This document shows, in pieces, positions 1 to 8,972 of a stretch of 64,000 bases of DNA. The position numbers were made by a program, and so were the translations under genes. How positions within the stretch are numbered: position 1 is the first letter of the stretch; each line of letters starts with the position of its first letter. The notes below the pieces were generated by a model that searched no databases, was not told the origin of the DNA, and was given only the letters and a program-made list of their open reading frames with translations. Source of the stretch: Pleionea sp. CnH1-48 (GTDB taxonomy: Bacteria > Pseudomonadota > Gammaproteobacteria > Enterobacterales > Kangiellaceae); contig NZ_JAMXSB010000003.1 of the NCBI RefSeq assembly GCF_024124665.1, positions 1 to 64,000 on the forward strand, given 5' to 3'.

Positions 1-144
1 AGCTCTGAGATTGTAGATTTTTCTCAAGTAGAGCTTCCTTATGGACAGTTAGCAGCTAAACATTACTTAAAAAGTTTTATGAGTAAAATTGCACTCTATC
101 ATCGTTTAAAAGAAGTAGAAAAAGAGACTACTTCCACTAAGTAA
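1..144 (+). CDS. 3' end of an unknown gene (partial)
   Basis: An open frame runs in from the left edge and stops with TAA at 142-144, giving the last 47 residues of a protein. The tail is basic and helical in character (LAAKHYLKSFMSKIALYHRL) and ends in a Glu/Lys/Thr-rich stretch. It is followed at once by a hairpin that could end its transcript, which supports it being a real gene end. I do not recognise the family; no catalytic motif is visible in so short a piece. Confidence 0.5.
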   Translation, partial: SSEIVDFSQVELPYGQLAAKHYLKSFMSKIALYHRLKEVEKETTSTK

Positions 145-156
145 CTTTAAGAATCT

Positions 157-180
157 AGCAGGCCCCTCAAGGGGCTTGCT
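157..180 (+). terminator. Hairpin terminator after the partial gene
   Basis: A ten-base stem (157-166 with 171-180, one G-T pair) closes a TCAA tetraloop and is followed by a weak T-rich stretch. It lies 12 bases after the stop of the plus-strand gene and overlaps the end of the minus-strand KilAC fragment, so it may act in both directions. Confidence 0.6.
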
Positions 181-496
181 TTAACCTCTTCGCTCTAACA
201 TCACCATTTTGAATCTCTTTCTCAGTTAACTTTGCGAGACCTCTCGCCGTGATTCTCACTTGATTGCGAACGGAATAACCGTAAGCATGGCACTGAGCAA
301 ATGAGGTATGAATTAACAAACCCTCGTTAACCTTATCCTGATAAACAAACTTTCCTTTGGTCTTAGGGTTCTGATAGATCCAGTTATGCTCATACATCCA
401 ATCTCTCAAATCTTTTTTAGATCTAATCCCTAACTTCTTATCGCCTTCTGTAATGGATAAAGCACCTGAAGCACAAGACACCCACAATATATCCAA
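167..496 (-). pseudogene. KilAC-domain phage antirepressor fragment
   Basis: The 109 residues look like the C-terminal KilAC DNA-binding domain of phage antirepressors: an opening helix with 'ALSITEGDKKLGI', then 'LRDWMYEHNWIYQN', 'KFVYQDKVNEGLL' and the final 'VRITARGLAKL', which match the family's usual order of elements. Phage antirepressors normally carry a separate N-terminal domain (Bro-N, pRha or AntA-like) of similar size. Here the frame is closed by TGA just upstream, and only a TTG is available as start, with no clear ribosome binding site. It is therefore best read as a decayed remnant of a prophage gene, although a free-standing KilAC protein cannot be excluded. No other phage gene is visible nearby. 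Confidence 0.6.
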
Positions 497-652
497 ACAT
501 CACACCAACATCAGTGTATCTCTTAAACAATTTATCTTTCAATTTGATAGAGTACTCCTCTTTAATAAAACCCTTGAATAAAAGAGGGACCTATTCACTA
601 CCACGAGAAAAGATCTTAACTCCCATTGCTACTTCCTGTTAACTAAAAAAAA

Positions 653-669
653 GGGCGCTTAAAGCGCCC
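653..669 (-). terminator. Terminator of the M3 peptidase gene
   Basis: The stem GGGCGCT/AGCGCCC with a three-base loop is followed, read on the minus strand, by an uninterrupted run of eight T (A-run 645-652 on the plus strand). It lies about 95 bases after the stop codon at 764. A shorter T-rich run on the plus side may make it bidirectional. Confidence 0.85.
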
Positions 670-763
670 TTTCTTGTACTGCAACACTGATATCAAATAT
701 CAGCAATCACTATTCAAATAAGCCAATAAAAGACGATTCATGTCTTACTCAGAAGAATGACAC

Positions 764-2998
764 TTATAAAGTTTTAACATCAGACGTTCCTTTCGCTTGT
801 TTGTCGGTGTTAGTTTTACTTGCCTTAAAACCTCTACCTTCTAGCAATGCATCAGTAGATGGCTCTCTACCACGAAAACCAACATAAGCTTCTCCATAGT
901 TTAAGGTATCACCTGTACTGAACACATAGTCATACAATCTTTTTGCCGTTGATTTATCGAAGATATCGTTTGCCTCTACAAACGCATTGAATCCGTCGGC
1001 ATCCAAAATCTCTGACCACATATAGGCATAGTAAGCCGAGGAATATCCACCCGCAAAAATATGCGAGAAGTGAGTACTACGGTGACGCATAATGATTTCG
1101 TCAGGCTTGCCATATTCACTCAAGATTTTATTTTCAAATTCTCGAACATCGATCTTATCCACTTCTGTCATCGAGTGATAAGCCATATCGACTAACGCAG
1201 ACGCAGTATATTCAACGGTTGCAAAACCTTGATTGAAGGTACCTGCATTTTTAATACGCTGAATAAGTTCATCAGGCATTGGCTCATTGGTTTTATAATG
1301 ACGAGCGAACTTCTTCAACATTGAAGATTGCTCAATATAGTGCTCATAAAATTGCGCAGGAAACTCAACCCAATCCCGTGAAACGCTGGTACCAGCAAGC
1401 GTTGGGTAAGTTACATTCGACAACAAACCGTGTAATGCGTGACCAAACTCATGGAACAGTGTCACCGCATCAGAATAACTCATAAGCGTAGCTTCACCTT
1501 CGGCAGGCTTATTTAAGTTCATGTTATTAATGATGAGAGGCTTAACGTCACCAGCTAACTTCTGTTGTGATCTAAACGAACTCATCCACGCGCCAGAACG
1601 CTTTGTTGAACGTGCGTAATAATCACCGAAGAAGAGACCAATCGAGTTATTCGCAGCATCTTTCACTTCCCAAACTCGCACGACGGGATTATATACCGGA
1701 ATGTCCTTGCGCTCTTCAAACGTTAAACCAAACAGTTTGTTAGCCACATAAAACTTGGCCTCAATCATGTTGTTTAATTCAAAGTACTGAGCAATTTCAC
1801 CTTGGTCCAGATCAAAGCGTGCTTTACGTACTTTTTCGGCATAGTGACGCCAATCCCAAGCCGCTAACTCGTGCTTAGCGCCTTCCTCTTTCATTATCTC
1901 TTTGATCCAAGCTTTCTCTTTTTCAGCTTGTGCGACGGCAGGCTTCCACATCTTCATCAGTAGTTCCATGGCCGCCTCCGGTGATGAAGCCATAGTATTT
2001 GACAAGACATAATCCGAGTGATGCTTGTAACCTAATAACTTTGCACGCTCAGCTCGCAGCTTAACGATTTCTTCAACGATGGCTTTATTATCAAACTCAT
2101 TATCGTTATCACCACGCATTGCCCAGCCTTTAAAAGCTTTCTCACGTAGATCACGACGGGTAGAAAATTGTAAGAATGGCTCAACGCTAGAGCGTTGTAG
2201 TGTAATAAGATATTTGCCTTCTAATCCTTGCTCTTTCGCTGACGCCGCGGCAGCTTCAATCATCGATTTCGACATGCCGTCTAAATCAGTTTTCTCGAGC
2301 ACCAGCTTAAAGTTGCGGCTATCATTAAGCATGTTTTGACCAAACGCAGTGGTTAAGCTCGAGATACGCTCATTAATTTTGGCAAACTTTTCTCGGTCTT
2401 CACCCGTAAGATCAGCTCCAGCTCTTACAGCATCGTTGTGTAAACGTTTTACCAGTCTGATTTGCTCGGCATTCAAGTTGCTTTTTTCTAAATTTTCAAA
2501 AACCGTCTTCACTTTTGCAAATAAGGCTTCATTCATTTGAATCGCATTCGTATGGCGGGCTATCATCGGTGAGATTTCACGCTGCAAAGCTTGCATCTCA
2601 TCGTTAGACTCAGTGCTGGTTAAATTAAAGAAAACCCTAGCGACTCGACTCAGATCAGACCCGGACAATTCAAGTTGTTCAATAGTATTTTCAAAGGTAG
2701 GAACGCTATCGGATTTTACAATAGCATCGACTTCAGCTAAGTGCTTTGCCATCGCTTTTTTAAACGCAGGCATAAAATGTTCGGTTTTGATTTCCGCGAA
2801 AGGTGGAGCGCCAAATGGCGTATTCCAAGTCTTAAGAAGAGGGTTCGCTTCCACCGCCACTTTTTCAACCTCTGCAACCTCTGCCACTTTAGCAGGCTTT
2901 TCAGCTTTTTGTTCTTCTTGCGAAGAGCATCCTGAGGTCATCAGTGCAATAGAAATAGCACTGGCTGACAAAACTAGGGAAAATTGATTTTTATTCAT
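764..2998 (-). CDS. dcp: M3-family peptidyl-dipeptidase lipoprotein (Dcp-like)
   Basis: A zinc oligopeptidase of family M3 (thimet oligopeptidase / peptidyl-dipeptidase Dcp group) that would trim short peptides. The zinc site HEFGHALHG is at about residues 516-524, with the third ligand Glu near 545 in 'DWVEFPAQ'. The start 'PFGAPPFAEIKTEHFMPAF' is typical of Dcp. Length 744 is slightly more than the roughly 680 residues of E. coli Dcp because a lipoprotein signal (LMTSGCSS lipobox) and a Lys/Glu/Ala-rich linker precede the catalytic part. The protein is thus probably anchored in the envelope rather than cytoplasmic. The start ATG has GAGGA about 8 bases upstream. It is a single-gene unit with its own terminator. 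Confidence 0.92.
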   Translation of the reverse strand: MNKNQFSLVLSASAISIALMTSGCSSQEEQKAEKPAKVAEVAEVEKVAVEANPLLKTWNTPFGAPPFAEIKTEHFMPAFKKAMAKHLAEVDAIVKSDSVPTFENTIEQLELSGSDLSRVARVFFNLTSTESNDEMQALQREISPMIARHTNAIQMNEALFAKVKTVFENLEKSNLNAEQIRLVKRLHNDAVRAGADLTGEDREKFAKINERISSLTTAFGQNMLNDSRNFKLVLEKTDLDGMSKSMIEAAAASAKEQGLEGKYLITLQRSSVEPFLQFSTRRDLREKAFKGWAMRGDNDNEFDNKAIVEEIVKLRAERAKLLGYKHHSDYVLSNTMASSPEAAMELLMKMWKPAVAQAEKEKAWIKEIMKEEGAKHELAAWDWRHYAEKVRKARFDLDQGEIAQYFELNNMIEAKFYVANKLFGLTFEERKDIPVYNPVVRVWEVKDAANNSIGLFFGDYYARSTKRSGAWMSSFRSQQKLAGDVKPLIINNMNLNKPAEGEATLMSYSDAVTLFHEFGHALHGLLSNVTYPTLAGTSVSRDWVEFPAQFYEHYIEQSSMLKKFARHYKTNEPMPDELIQRIKNAGTFNQGFATVEYTASALVDMAYHSMTEVDKIDVREFENKILSEYGKPDEIIMRHRSTHFSHIFAGGYSSAYYAYMWSEILDADGFNAFVEANDIFDKSTAKRLYDYVFSTGDTLNYGEAYVGFRGREPSTDALLEGRGFKASKTNTDKQAKGTSDVKTL

Positions 2999-3541
2999 AG
3001 AGCTTCCTCACCGTTAGTATTCTTATATTTTTTGGGCTAGCGTAAATATGAACACAAGCCGATTATTAATAAAATCTCGTTATCGCCAATAGTTTATCTT
3101 CACCATAACACCTATTATTGCCCTACGGCTCTCACTCAAAGAGTTACACCTAATAGAAGTGCGGCTTTGGGAGTTTGGCCAAGCCTATTAAACAGCTGCG
3201 AGATAAAAGGTAGACAGCTTACCGAAAATCAGTGACTAACCAAACCCTTTATCATGCGTGTATCATTGTGCAATCCATCAAATATTGAATTTATTGAATA
3301 CTTAGGGGTAACCGGGGCATCTCCAGCCGTCCCTCATTCAATCTAACCCATTGTTACAAAAGGAGTTAAGTCAAATAAACATCAAAATTCCGATGATGTT
3401 TTCTGACACAATTTGAAACTATTTACCGGGTTATAATTCATTCAATTTTTACGAAGACCTCGAAAACTGATCATTTCTTATTCATATTTCGTAAATCACA
3501 ACCATCAAGCTTATATCAATTTACAAGGTAAAATGCTGCGT
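2999..3541. other. Intergenic region, no gene seen
   Basis: About 540 AT-rich bases upstream of the peptidase gene. It must hold that gene's promoter on the minus strand, but I see no convincing conserved element. No open frame here looks like a real protein. Confidence 0.4.
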
Positions 3542-3577
3542 AAACTCCAAAAGCAATGACATGTTCTTTTGGAGTTT
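3542..3577. repeat. 12-bp perfect inverted repeat beside an IS relic
   Basis: AAACTCCAAAAG (3542-3553) and its exact complement CTTTTGGAGTTT (3566-3577) enclose 12 bases. The right arm runs into the IS3-type transposase fragment, so it may be a by-product of insertion or decay. It lacks the T-run expected of a terminator. Confidence 0.55.
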
Positions 3578-3778
3578 TCTAACGTACACTACATCGGCAA
3601 CAGAAGGTGTCACGAAGAGATTCTTAAAATGTATGTGTTTCGAACGTTGATAAAAATGCGAAACATAACAGATAAGTGGCTTGTGGAATATAACAATGCT
3701 CCCATGGCGCATTTACAGAAAGTGCAGATAAGGCCATCCTTTCTAGACATTATGTTTTCGCGTTTGAGTTTAAATTGA
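3569..3778 (+). pseudogene. IS3-family transposase (OrfB) C-terminal relic
   Basis: The translation contains 'NRRCHEEILKMYVFRTLIK' and then 'MRNITDKWLVEYN', which match the end of the integrase core of IS3-family OrfB proteins (usual pattern: RTYREEVLxxYVFRTLxEVRxITxxWLxEYN). After EYN the expected RPHxALxxLTP is broken: 'SHGA' appears in the next frame and 'LQKV' in this one, pointing to an indel. The DDE catalytic part is not present upstream. This is a degenerate stub of about 150 bases of recognisable coding sequence, not an active element. Terminal repeats were not found. Confidence 0.65.
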
Positions 3779-3793
3779 GGCTTACATCTAAAA

Positions 3794-4102
3794 ATGAAAC
3801 TGAGTAATGACTTTAGCGGTGCATTAAGAACTTTCGCCTATTTTATGGCGAGCGGAACTCACTATATGCTGGAAGACATAGACTACTTGTCGCTATATGG
3901 TGAAGAACCTGGCGCTATCGAAATAGCCTTTGCTATTTTTGCTAATAATATAGAGATGGATGATTATGGCCAGGTTATTAATTTCACCTATGCACAAAAA
4001 CGAGCGACTGATTACATTCGAACATACTGTGATCCATCATTTGAAATGTCTCCCCCACTTGAAGAATGGGAAGACGCGCTTTATGGTCCACCTAATACGT
4101 AG
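3794..4102 (+). CDS. Small DUF7677-like protein
   Basis: A 102-residue acidic protein with the stretches 'FSGALRTFAYFMASGTH', 'IDYLSLYGEEPGAIEIAFAI' and 'YCDPSFEMSPPLEEWEDALY'. I recall these as typical of small uncharacterised proteins now grouped as DUF7677, but could not check. It has no signal peptide or membrane segment, so it is probably cytoplasmic. GAGG lies about 14 bases upstream of the ATG. It stands alone downstream of an IS relic. Function unknown. Confidence 0.7.
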   Translation: MKLSNDFSGALRTFAYFMASGTHYMLEDIDYLSLYGEEPGAIEIAFAIFANNIEMDDYGQVINFTYAQKRATDYIRTYCDPSFEMSPPLEEWEDALYGPPNT

Positions 4103-4295
4103 AATTAAAGTTAACCTTATTCATTATACCTACAAGAAATATTAAGCTCCCCCCAAATATAGGCCCATAACAGAGATGAGATGTTTTTTGTTGACTCCCC
4201 TATAAGCACATCTCGTGAACTTACCTAGTTTGCTATTCCCATATAAATACTAGATACTTAAGCTAACCCACACTCGTCAAGGAAAAGGCAGTAAT

Positions 4296-4940
4296 ATGAA
4301 TCAAAGGAATCATTCATCCGAATCTCAAAGCGAAGCAAATCCACATCCCAGTTTATTAAGCTCATTTATTAAATATCTACTGCTGTTTTCAATCCCGATG
4401 GCCGTTCTGATGTTTGTACCCACACCACAAACTACAATGGAAACCGCTGTAGGAACAGGCTCTGTACTTAAGTTCTTATCTTTTGATAATGCAGAATACT
4501 CAAAAACTAAAATCCAGATTGTATCGGTAGCCCATTCTGATTACATAGGCCCCGATCCTGGTATTTTCATTCAGATCGTAAAGAATGGAAAAGAAGTGGT
4601 GACCGCGGTAGCAGGAGACTTTGAGAAGCCACACAAAGGATGCAAATCCTACGGCAACTCCTTAAGCTCAGAGAAAGGGGAAAACGTTTCGTATACTTCA
4701 AACTATCTAACCTATCTGGAATGCACTTTAACGATATCAGCAACCAGTCGAGACGAAGACAATCCGCATAAAGCAGGTAAACCTAAGAAAAACACCAGTT
4801 TTATTGTGAGGGCCTATCCTAGAGGAAGTTGCTCCAGCTCCAAAGACTGCAAGCCAGAAGTGTCTCTTGATGTAGCCTATTCAATACAAGGTAAGTGGTA
4901 CCAGAAAGCCTTGCTAATCATTGGAAACATTATTAAGTAA
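4296..4940 (+). CDS. Unknown membrane-anchored protein
   Basis: A 214-residue protein with a polar N-terminal stretch of about 25 residues, one hydrophobic segment (about residues 26-45, 'YLLLFSIPMAVLMFVP') and a mostly polar remainder that would face the periplasm. The outer part has four cysteines in two pairs (CKSYG...LEC and CSSSKDC), compatible with disulfides. A hydrophobic stretch near the C-terminus (ALLIIGNII) is too short to be sure of. AAGG precedes the ATG by about 9 bases. I do not recognise the family. Confidence 0.6.
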   Translation: MNQRNHSSESQSEANPHPSLLSSFIKYLLLFSIPMAVLMFVPTPQTTMETAVGTGSVLKFLSFDNAEYSKTKIQIVSVAHSDYIGPDPGIFIQIVKNGKEVVTAVAGDFEKPHKGCKSYGNSLSSEKGENVSYTSNYLTYLECTLTISATSRDEDNPHKAGKPKKNTSFIVRAYPRGSCSSSKDCKPEVSLDVAYSIQGKWYQKALLIIGNIIK

Positions 4941-5142
4941 TCTATCATTTAAAGAAAATGTAGGAAGATACCCAAAATAAACTTAACGCTTAGAAGCGTT
5001 CTTAGCTCCTTTTGTTCATTCAATACGTTTAGAAGAGAGTCTGAAACTCAAAATATATCAGTATAAAAGAAGCAATTTGAATCAGTAGAGTGTTGAAAAA
5101 ATTAACGACATCCTCACCAATGCCAGTCATTTTGGAGCATCT

Positions 5143-6363
5143 ATGAAAAAAGCGCTAGTACTTTTTATCTCTACACTTTGCTTAAATAACGGGTTTACAG
5201 CCGAAAAACAATTGGATGTGCATACGCAAAAAGAAATAGCCAGATTAGCAAGCCAAGAGCTAGCGAGTACTGGCACACCTTCTCTACAAATATCAATCGG
5301 ATACAAAGACCGTATTGTTTATGAAGATGCTTTTGGATTTAGTGATCTAGAGAACAAAGTACCCGCGTCAACAAAAACCAAATACAGAACGGCCTCTATT
5401 GCTAAATGGTTTACAGCCACATCAGCCATGGCATTGGCTGAAGAAGGAAAGCTTGACCTCGACACACCTATCCAAACCTACTGCCCACAGTTCCCTGAAA
5501 AACAAAGAAAGGTTACAACGAGACAATTGTTAACCCATACGGCGGGTATTAGAGGCTACCTTGACTTTTCTAAGTTATCAGAAGAAACCCAAGACCTTAA
5601 GGAACTAGAAAACTTAAGGAAGAAAGAATTACAAGAAAAGCTAAGTCAGCAAACTCGATATCAGGATGTGATTACTCCTCTCGACGTTTTTAAGAATGAT
5701 CCTCTTATATTTGAGCCCGATACGAATTGGTCATACACCTCTTTAGGATATCGTATTTTAGCCTGTGTAATGCAAGGAGCATCAGGCCAAAAATTTCGCA
5801 CACTGTTAAAGATGTCAATTTTCGAAAAAGCCAAGATGAACAATACACTCGCTGACGACGCCTGGGCAATCATTCCACATCGAGCTGCGGGATATCGACT
5901 CAATCGTGATAAAACGATCCGTCGAGCAGACTCTCGTGATGTTAGCGAAAATTTGCCTGCCGGAGGCTATCTTTCGACTTCCAGTGATCTAGTGAAATTT
6001 GCTTTAACGTTTAACGATAGTTTTATATTGCCAAAAACAAAAAGTTTAATGACATCTCCAGTACTTAACGAATCATTGGATATAAAATCTAAAAAAAGTT
6101 GGAGAGATGCCATGCCACATAAATCAAGGTATGGCTATGGTATCATGCTGTGGTCAAAGTATGTTCCAGGAATGATCGGACACACAGGACGACAAGCGGG
6201 TGCCTCTTCTATCTTAATACTCATTCCGAGCAAAGATTTATCTATCGCGGTGATGACCAATGCTAAAGGCTGGAACGGCTATCTGAACTTTACAATGAAA
6301 ATAGTTGAAGCGATTGAGAAGTCGGGAGGCGTAGCATCACTTTCCCATAAAAAACATCAATAA
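5143..6363 (+). CDS. Secreted beta-lactamase-fold serine hydrolase
   Basis: A 406-residue member of the class C beta-lactamase/penicillin-binding family (PF00144), likely a periplasmic esterase, peptidase or amidase. The N-terminal 20 residues form a signal peptide ending FTA. The nucleophile motif S-x-x-K is 'SIAK' at 85-88, the second motif Y-x-S/N is 'YTS' at 198-200, and the third is 'HTG' at 347-349, all at the expected spacing. An inserted charged helix (about 145-175) separates the first two motifs. The family is very broad, so the substrate cannot be told. A plausible partner is the AraC regulator immediately downstream on the same strand. Confidence 0.85.
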   Translation: MKKALVLFISTLCLNNGFTAEKQLDVHTQKEIARLASQELASTGTPSLQISIGYKDRIVYEDAFGFSDLENKVPASTKTKYRTASIAKWFTATSAMALAEEGKLDLDTPIQTYCPQFPEKQRKVTTRQLLTHTAGIRGYLDFSKLSEETQDLKELENLRKKELQEKLSQQTRYQDVITPLDVFKNDPLIFEPDTNWSYTSLGYRILACVMQGASGQKFRTLLKMSIFEKAKMNNTLADDAWAIIPHRAAGYRLNRDKTIRRADSRDVSENLPAGGYLSTSSDLVKFALTFNDSFILPKTKSLMTSPVLNESLDIKSKKSWRDAMPHKSRYGYGIMLWSKYVPGMIGHTGRQAGASSILILIPSKDLSIAVMTNAKGWNGYLNFTMKIVEAIEKSGGVASLSHKKHQ

Positions 6364-6463
6364 CTAAAGGGAAATCTTTCACTCTCCCTTCGCAATGTTC
6401 TGTAATACGAACATTGCGAGAGAAGAAGGCTTTAATTATTATACCAACTAATATGTTTGCAAT

Positions 6464-7552
6464 ATGGGTTGGGTACTTTTGGAAGCGTTAAAAATAATTC
6501 TTGCTGCGGCAATGGGCCAAGGACTGCTGATAGTCATCATGTTGCTAACAGCTCGTCGCAGTAACTTTAAAGCCAATGTATTTCTATCAATCCTTGTATT
6601 GATGATGACTCAAGTTATGTACATCGGCTATGCACAGCTGCAAGGATGGAATACAGAGTTTCTTGATCGCATGGGCATCTATCCATTGTTTATCCACGGC
6701 CCAGTAATTTATTGTTATTGTATCTTAATGACCCAGCCTAAAGTAGCGACCTCAAGTATTATGGTTCACTTTTTATGGCTACTTTTTCCCGCTCTGTGGA
6801 TTGCCTTTGGTCTCTACAATGTTTCATGGGGCATTCCATTCCTTCATATTGTGAGCTTTCTCCAGATCGGTGGCTACTACTTTTTGTCCATTAAAAAATT
6901 GCGAAACTATGCCCAAACCATCAAGCTTAACTTTGCGAATACCGATAAATATCGACTTCGATGGCTTTATTTCTTGCTCAGCGGATTAGGTATTCTCACG
7001 CTACTGGATCTTGGCAGCATTATGCTCAATTCATTGGCACTAGAGGGTATGGCTCAAATTCAATTTAAGTATCTTTACCTGTTAGAAGCGGCCTACACGT
7101 TTGCCATTGGCTTTATGGCCTCAAGGCAGCCGCAGATTCTATTTAACACGCCAATTATAGAAAGCACACGAAAATATGATCGCTCCAGCCTCAACTACCA
7201 AAAGGCTGATGATATCTGCCAGCAGGTACAGCGCATTACCCAAGAACAAGAATTGTTTTTAAACAACGAACTTTCACTATCGGAGCTAGCCCAGCTAGTA
7301 AAAGTGAGCCCTCATCACCTTTCGCAGGCACTCAACGAAAACCTGAATAAAAACTTCTACGAATTTATCAATGAGCTACGAATTCAACATTGTCAGAACT
7401 TATTAAAACATCCAGATAATAAGCGTCGAAATCTAACGGATATTGCTTTAGAGTGTGGCTTTAACAACAAGACTTCTTTTAATAACGCGTTCAAAAAACA
7501 CACAAATATGACGCCTTCTCAATTTAGGAAGCAACAACACACTCAAACATAG
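6464..7552 (+). CDS. AraC-family regulator with membrane N-terminal domain
   Basis: The first roughly 220 residues are strongly hydrophobic and contain about six to seven membrane segments. The last 100 (about 258-358) form an AraC/XylS DNA-binding domain with two helix-turn-helix units: 'LSELAQLVKVSPHHLSQAL' and 'DIALECGFNNKTSFNNAFKK', ending in the usual 'TPSQFRKQ'. Such proteins are membrane-embedded one-component regulators in many marine gammaproteobacteria. It probably senses a membrane or periplasmic cue and may control the hydrolase upstream or the secreted protein downstream. No clear ribosome site lies before the chosen ATG. Confidence 0.85.
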   Translation: MGWVLLEALKIILAAAMGQGLLIVIMLLTARRSNFKANVFLSILVLMMTQVMYIGYAQLQGWNTEFLDRMGIYPLFIHGPVIYCYCILMTQPKVATSSIMVHFLWLLFPALWIAFGLYNVSWGIPFLHIVSFLQIGGYYFLSIKKLRNYAQTIKLNFANTDKYRLRWLYFLLSGLGILTLLDLGSIMLNSLALEGMAQIQFKYLYLLEAAYTFAIGFMASRQPQILFNTPIIESTRKYDRSSLNYQKADDICQQVQRITQEQELFLNNELSLSELAQLVKVSPHHLSQALNENLNKNFYEFINELRIQHCQNLLKHPDNKRRNLTDIALECGFNNKTSFNNAFKKHTNMTPSQFRKQQHTQT

Positions 7553-7629
7553 CGAGACTTCTAGAAAAAACTTAAAGCAAAGTCTCAAAAACTTCTTGTG
7601 ACATATCAATAAGTTAGAAAAACGTAAAT

Positions 7630-7722
7630 CCCGCGCCAAGCCAAGTTAACGTTTACCAAAATCAGATTGGCGCAATCGCGGGCACTCCTCGTTAACGTTA
7701 GGCCTACGGAATCACTCCGTAG
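7630..7722. repeat. Nested inverted repeats in a 5' leader
   Basis: GCGCCAA (7633-7639) pairs with TTGGCGC (7667-7673), flanked by CCCGCG (7630) and CGCGGG (7677-7682). The direct repeat GTTAACGTT follows at 7645 and 7691. A second hairpin CTACGGA/TCCGTAG (7704-7722) ends about 12 bases before the ribosome site of the next gene. The layout and GTTAGGC at 7697 loosely recall an integron attC, but no matching left-end box was found. Confidence 0.4.
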
Positions 7723-7745
7723 TGTCTAAATCAGAGGAAACAATA

Positions 7746-8339
7746 ATGAAAAATTTTGTATTACTGCTCAGCTCACTTTTTATTTCGGTCGCTTCCATGG
7801 CTCAAACGCCGACAGAAGAAGCCAGAGAAGTGATGTCTAACTATGATTTTATGGAAGGAAACTGGCTAGCGATTAACCGTTCATTGAGTCCCGACTTCTC
7901 CATCAAAGAGCAGCCTTTCTTTTTAAAAATCCGCACAAACTCTTCGGGGTTAATGCAAAAAAATCAATGGCGTTCGCTCAAAGAAGGATTCGAAGCCGAT
8001 CCTGAAAATCTCCCCAAATTACGCAAGCTCAAAAAAGCCAGTCAGTACTTTGGCACAGTATTCAATACTTTTGATCCTGCCTCACAAGCAATCACCACGG
8101 CCTTCTTTGCCGCAGAAAGCTCTAGTTGGGACATTAATAGTCGTCAGTTTACGTACAGTGACGGGCTGATAGAAGCATCAGGAGAGTCTCAGGATGACTT
8201 TGGACCTTACCAATACTACGAAAAAATTGAGAAGCTATCTGAAGATAAGCATCAGTTCGTTTCGCAACGTCTGTACGAGACATTGGGATTCTGGATCACT
8301 GTAGACAGCTATGTTGCCTACAGAGTTAAACGAAAATAG
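7746..8339 (+). CDS. Secreted protein of unknown function (DUF1579-like pattern)
   Basis: Starting at the ATG at 7746 (GAGG 8 bases upstream) gives 197 residues with a clear signal peptide 'NFVLLLSSLFISVASMAQ'. An upstream in-frame ATG at 7722 would only add eight polar residues before the signal, so it was not used. The mature part begins 'YDFMEGNWLA', reminiscent of the opening of DUF1579-type beta-barrel proteins, and is rich in aromatic strands. Probably periplasmic. Family assignment is weak. A strong hairpin follows the stop. Confidence 0.7.
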   Translation: MKNFVLLLSSLFISVASMAQTPTEEAREVMSNYDFMEGNWLAINRSLSPDFSIKEQPFFLKIRTNSSGLMQKNQWRSLKEGFEADPENLPKLRKLKKASQYFGTVFNTFDPASQAITTAFFAAESSSWDINSRQFTYSDGLIEASGESQDDFGPYQYYEKIEKLSEDKHQFVSQRLYETLGFWITVDSYVAYRVKRK

Positions 8340-8348
8340 AGGATATTC

Positions 8349-8374
8349 TGTGCCAAACTTTAGAGTTTGGCACA
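8349..8374 (+). terminator. 11-bp perfect hairpin after the secreted protein
   Basis: TGTGCCAAACT (8349-8359) and AGTTTGGCACA (8364-8374) pair perfectly around a TTAG loop, 10 bases after a stop codon. No T-run follows, so it may be a transcript-stabilising hairpin rather than an intrinsic terminator. Confidence 0.5.
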
Positions 8375-8473
8375 ATACGACTTCTAAAGTTTGCTTTTAG
8401 GGGAGGTAAATAATTTAATCGAGCAAGGCAAGCAAGTCACTTTGCATGGTCGGCTTTTATCTTTTCAACAGGA

Positions 8474-8794
8474 TTACATATAAGCGGTTTTAGAATAACT
8501 GACTTCCAGAGATTTTCCGCCGGAGCTTTCGTATTCCAGATATTTAAGAATGATTGTCATTTCGGAAATTCGTCTCTCTATCACTTTATAAAGAAAAGTA
8601 TCTTTTCCCACCCTTCCATACTCAGCAATATATTCAATGAGCTCTCGAGGGCGGTCAATTTGATAACCGTAATCAGCCACATAAGCGTGTATGAAGTCAT
8701 AAAAAGCCTTGAGATCTCGATTACTCTTAGAGTTCCAAGTGCTCTGACTCAACCACTCTATCAACCGCTTCATCGTGGTATCTGATAGATCCAT
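8474..8794 (-). CDS. Small unknown cytoplasmic protein
   Basis: A 106-residue protein with no signal or membrane segment, mostly helical in composition ('MKRLIEWLSQS', 'LKAFYDFIHAYVADYGYQID', 'VIERRISEMTIILKYLEYES'). It lies between two unrelated small genes and has its own upstream region. I do not recognise a family. The ribosome site is not obvious, so it is less certain than its neighbours. Confidence 0.5.
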   Translation of the reverse strand: MDLSDTTMKRLIEWLSQSTWNSKSNRDLKAFYDFIHAYVADYGYQIDRPRELIEYIAEYGRVGKDTFLYKVIERRISEMTIILKYLEYESSGGKSLEVSYSKTAYM

Positions 8795-8972
8795 CTCGCT
8801 GACCCTCTTTCGCTGCTCTCTGACGAAAATCGTCTTAAATGGAACAAACTACCCCATAACGAGTATATATTAAATACGTGTTTCCTGCCTAATTCCTCAC
8901 ACAATCAAATCCTGAAAAGCCAGCACTCGCCGAGCAATAGCAAACACCTGACGGATTAAAAGCAGAAACCAA

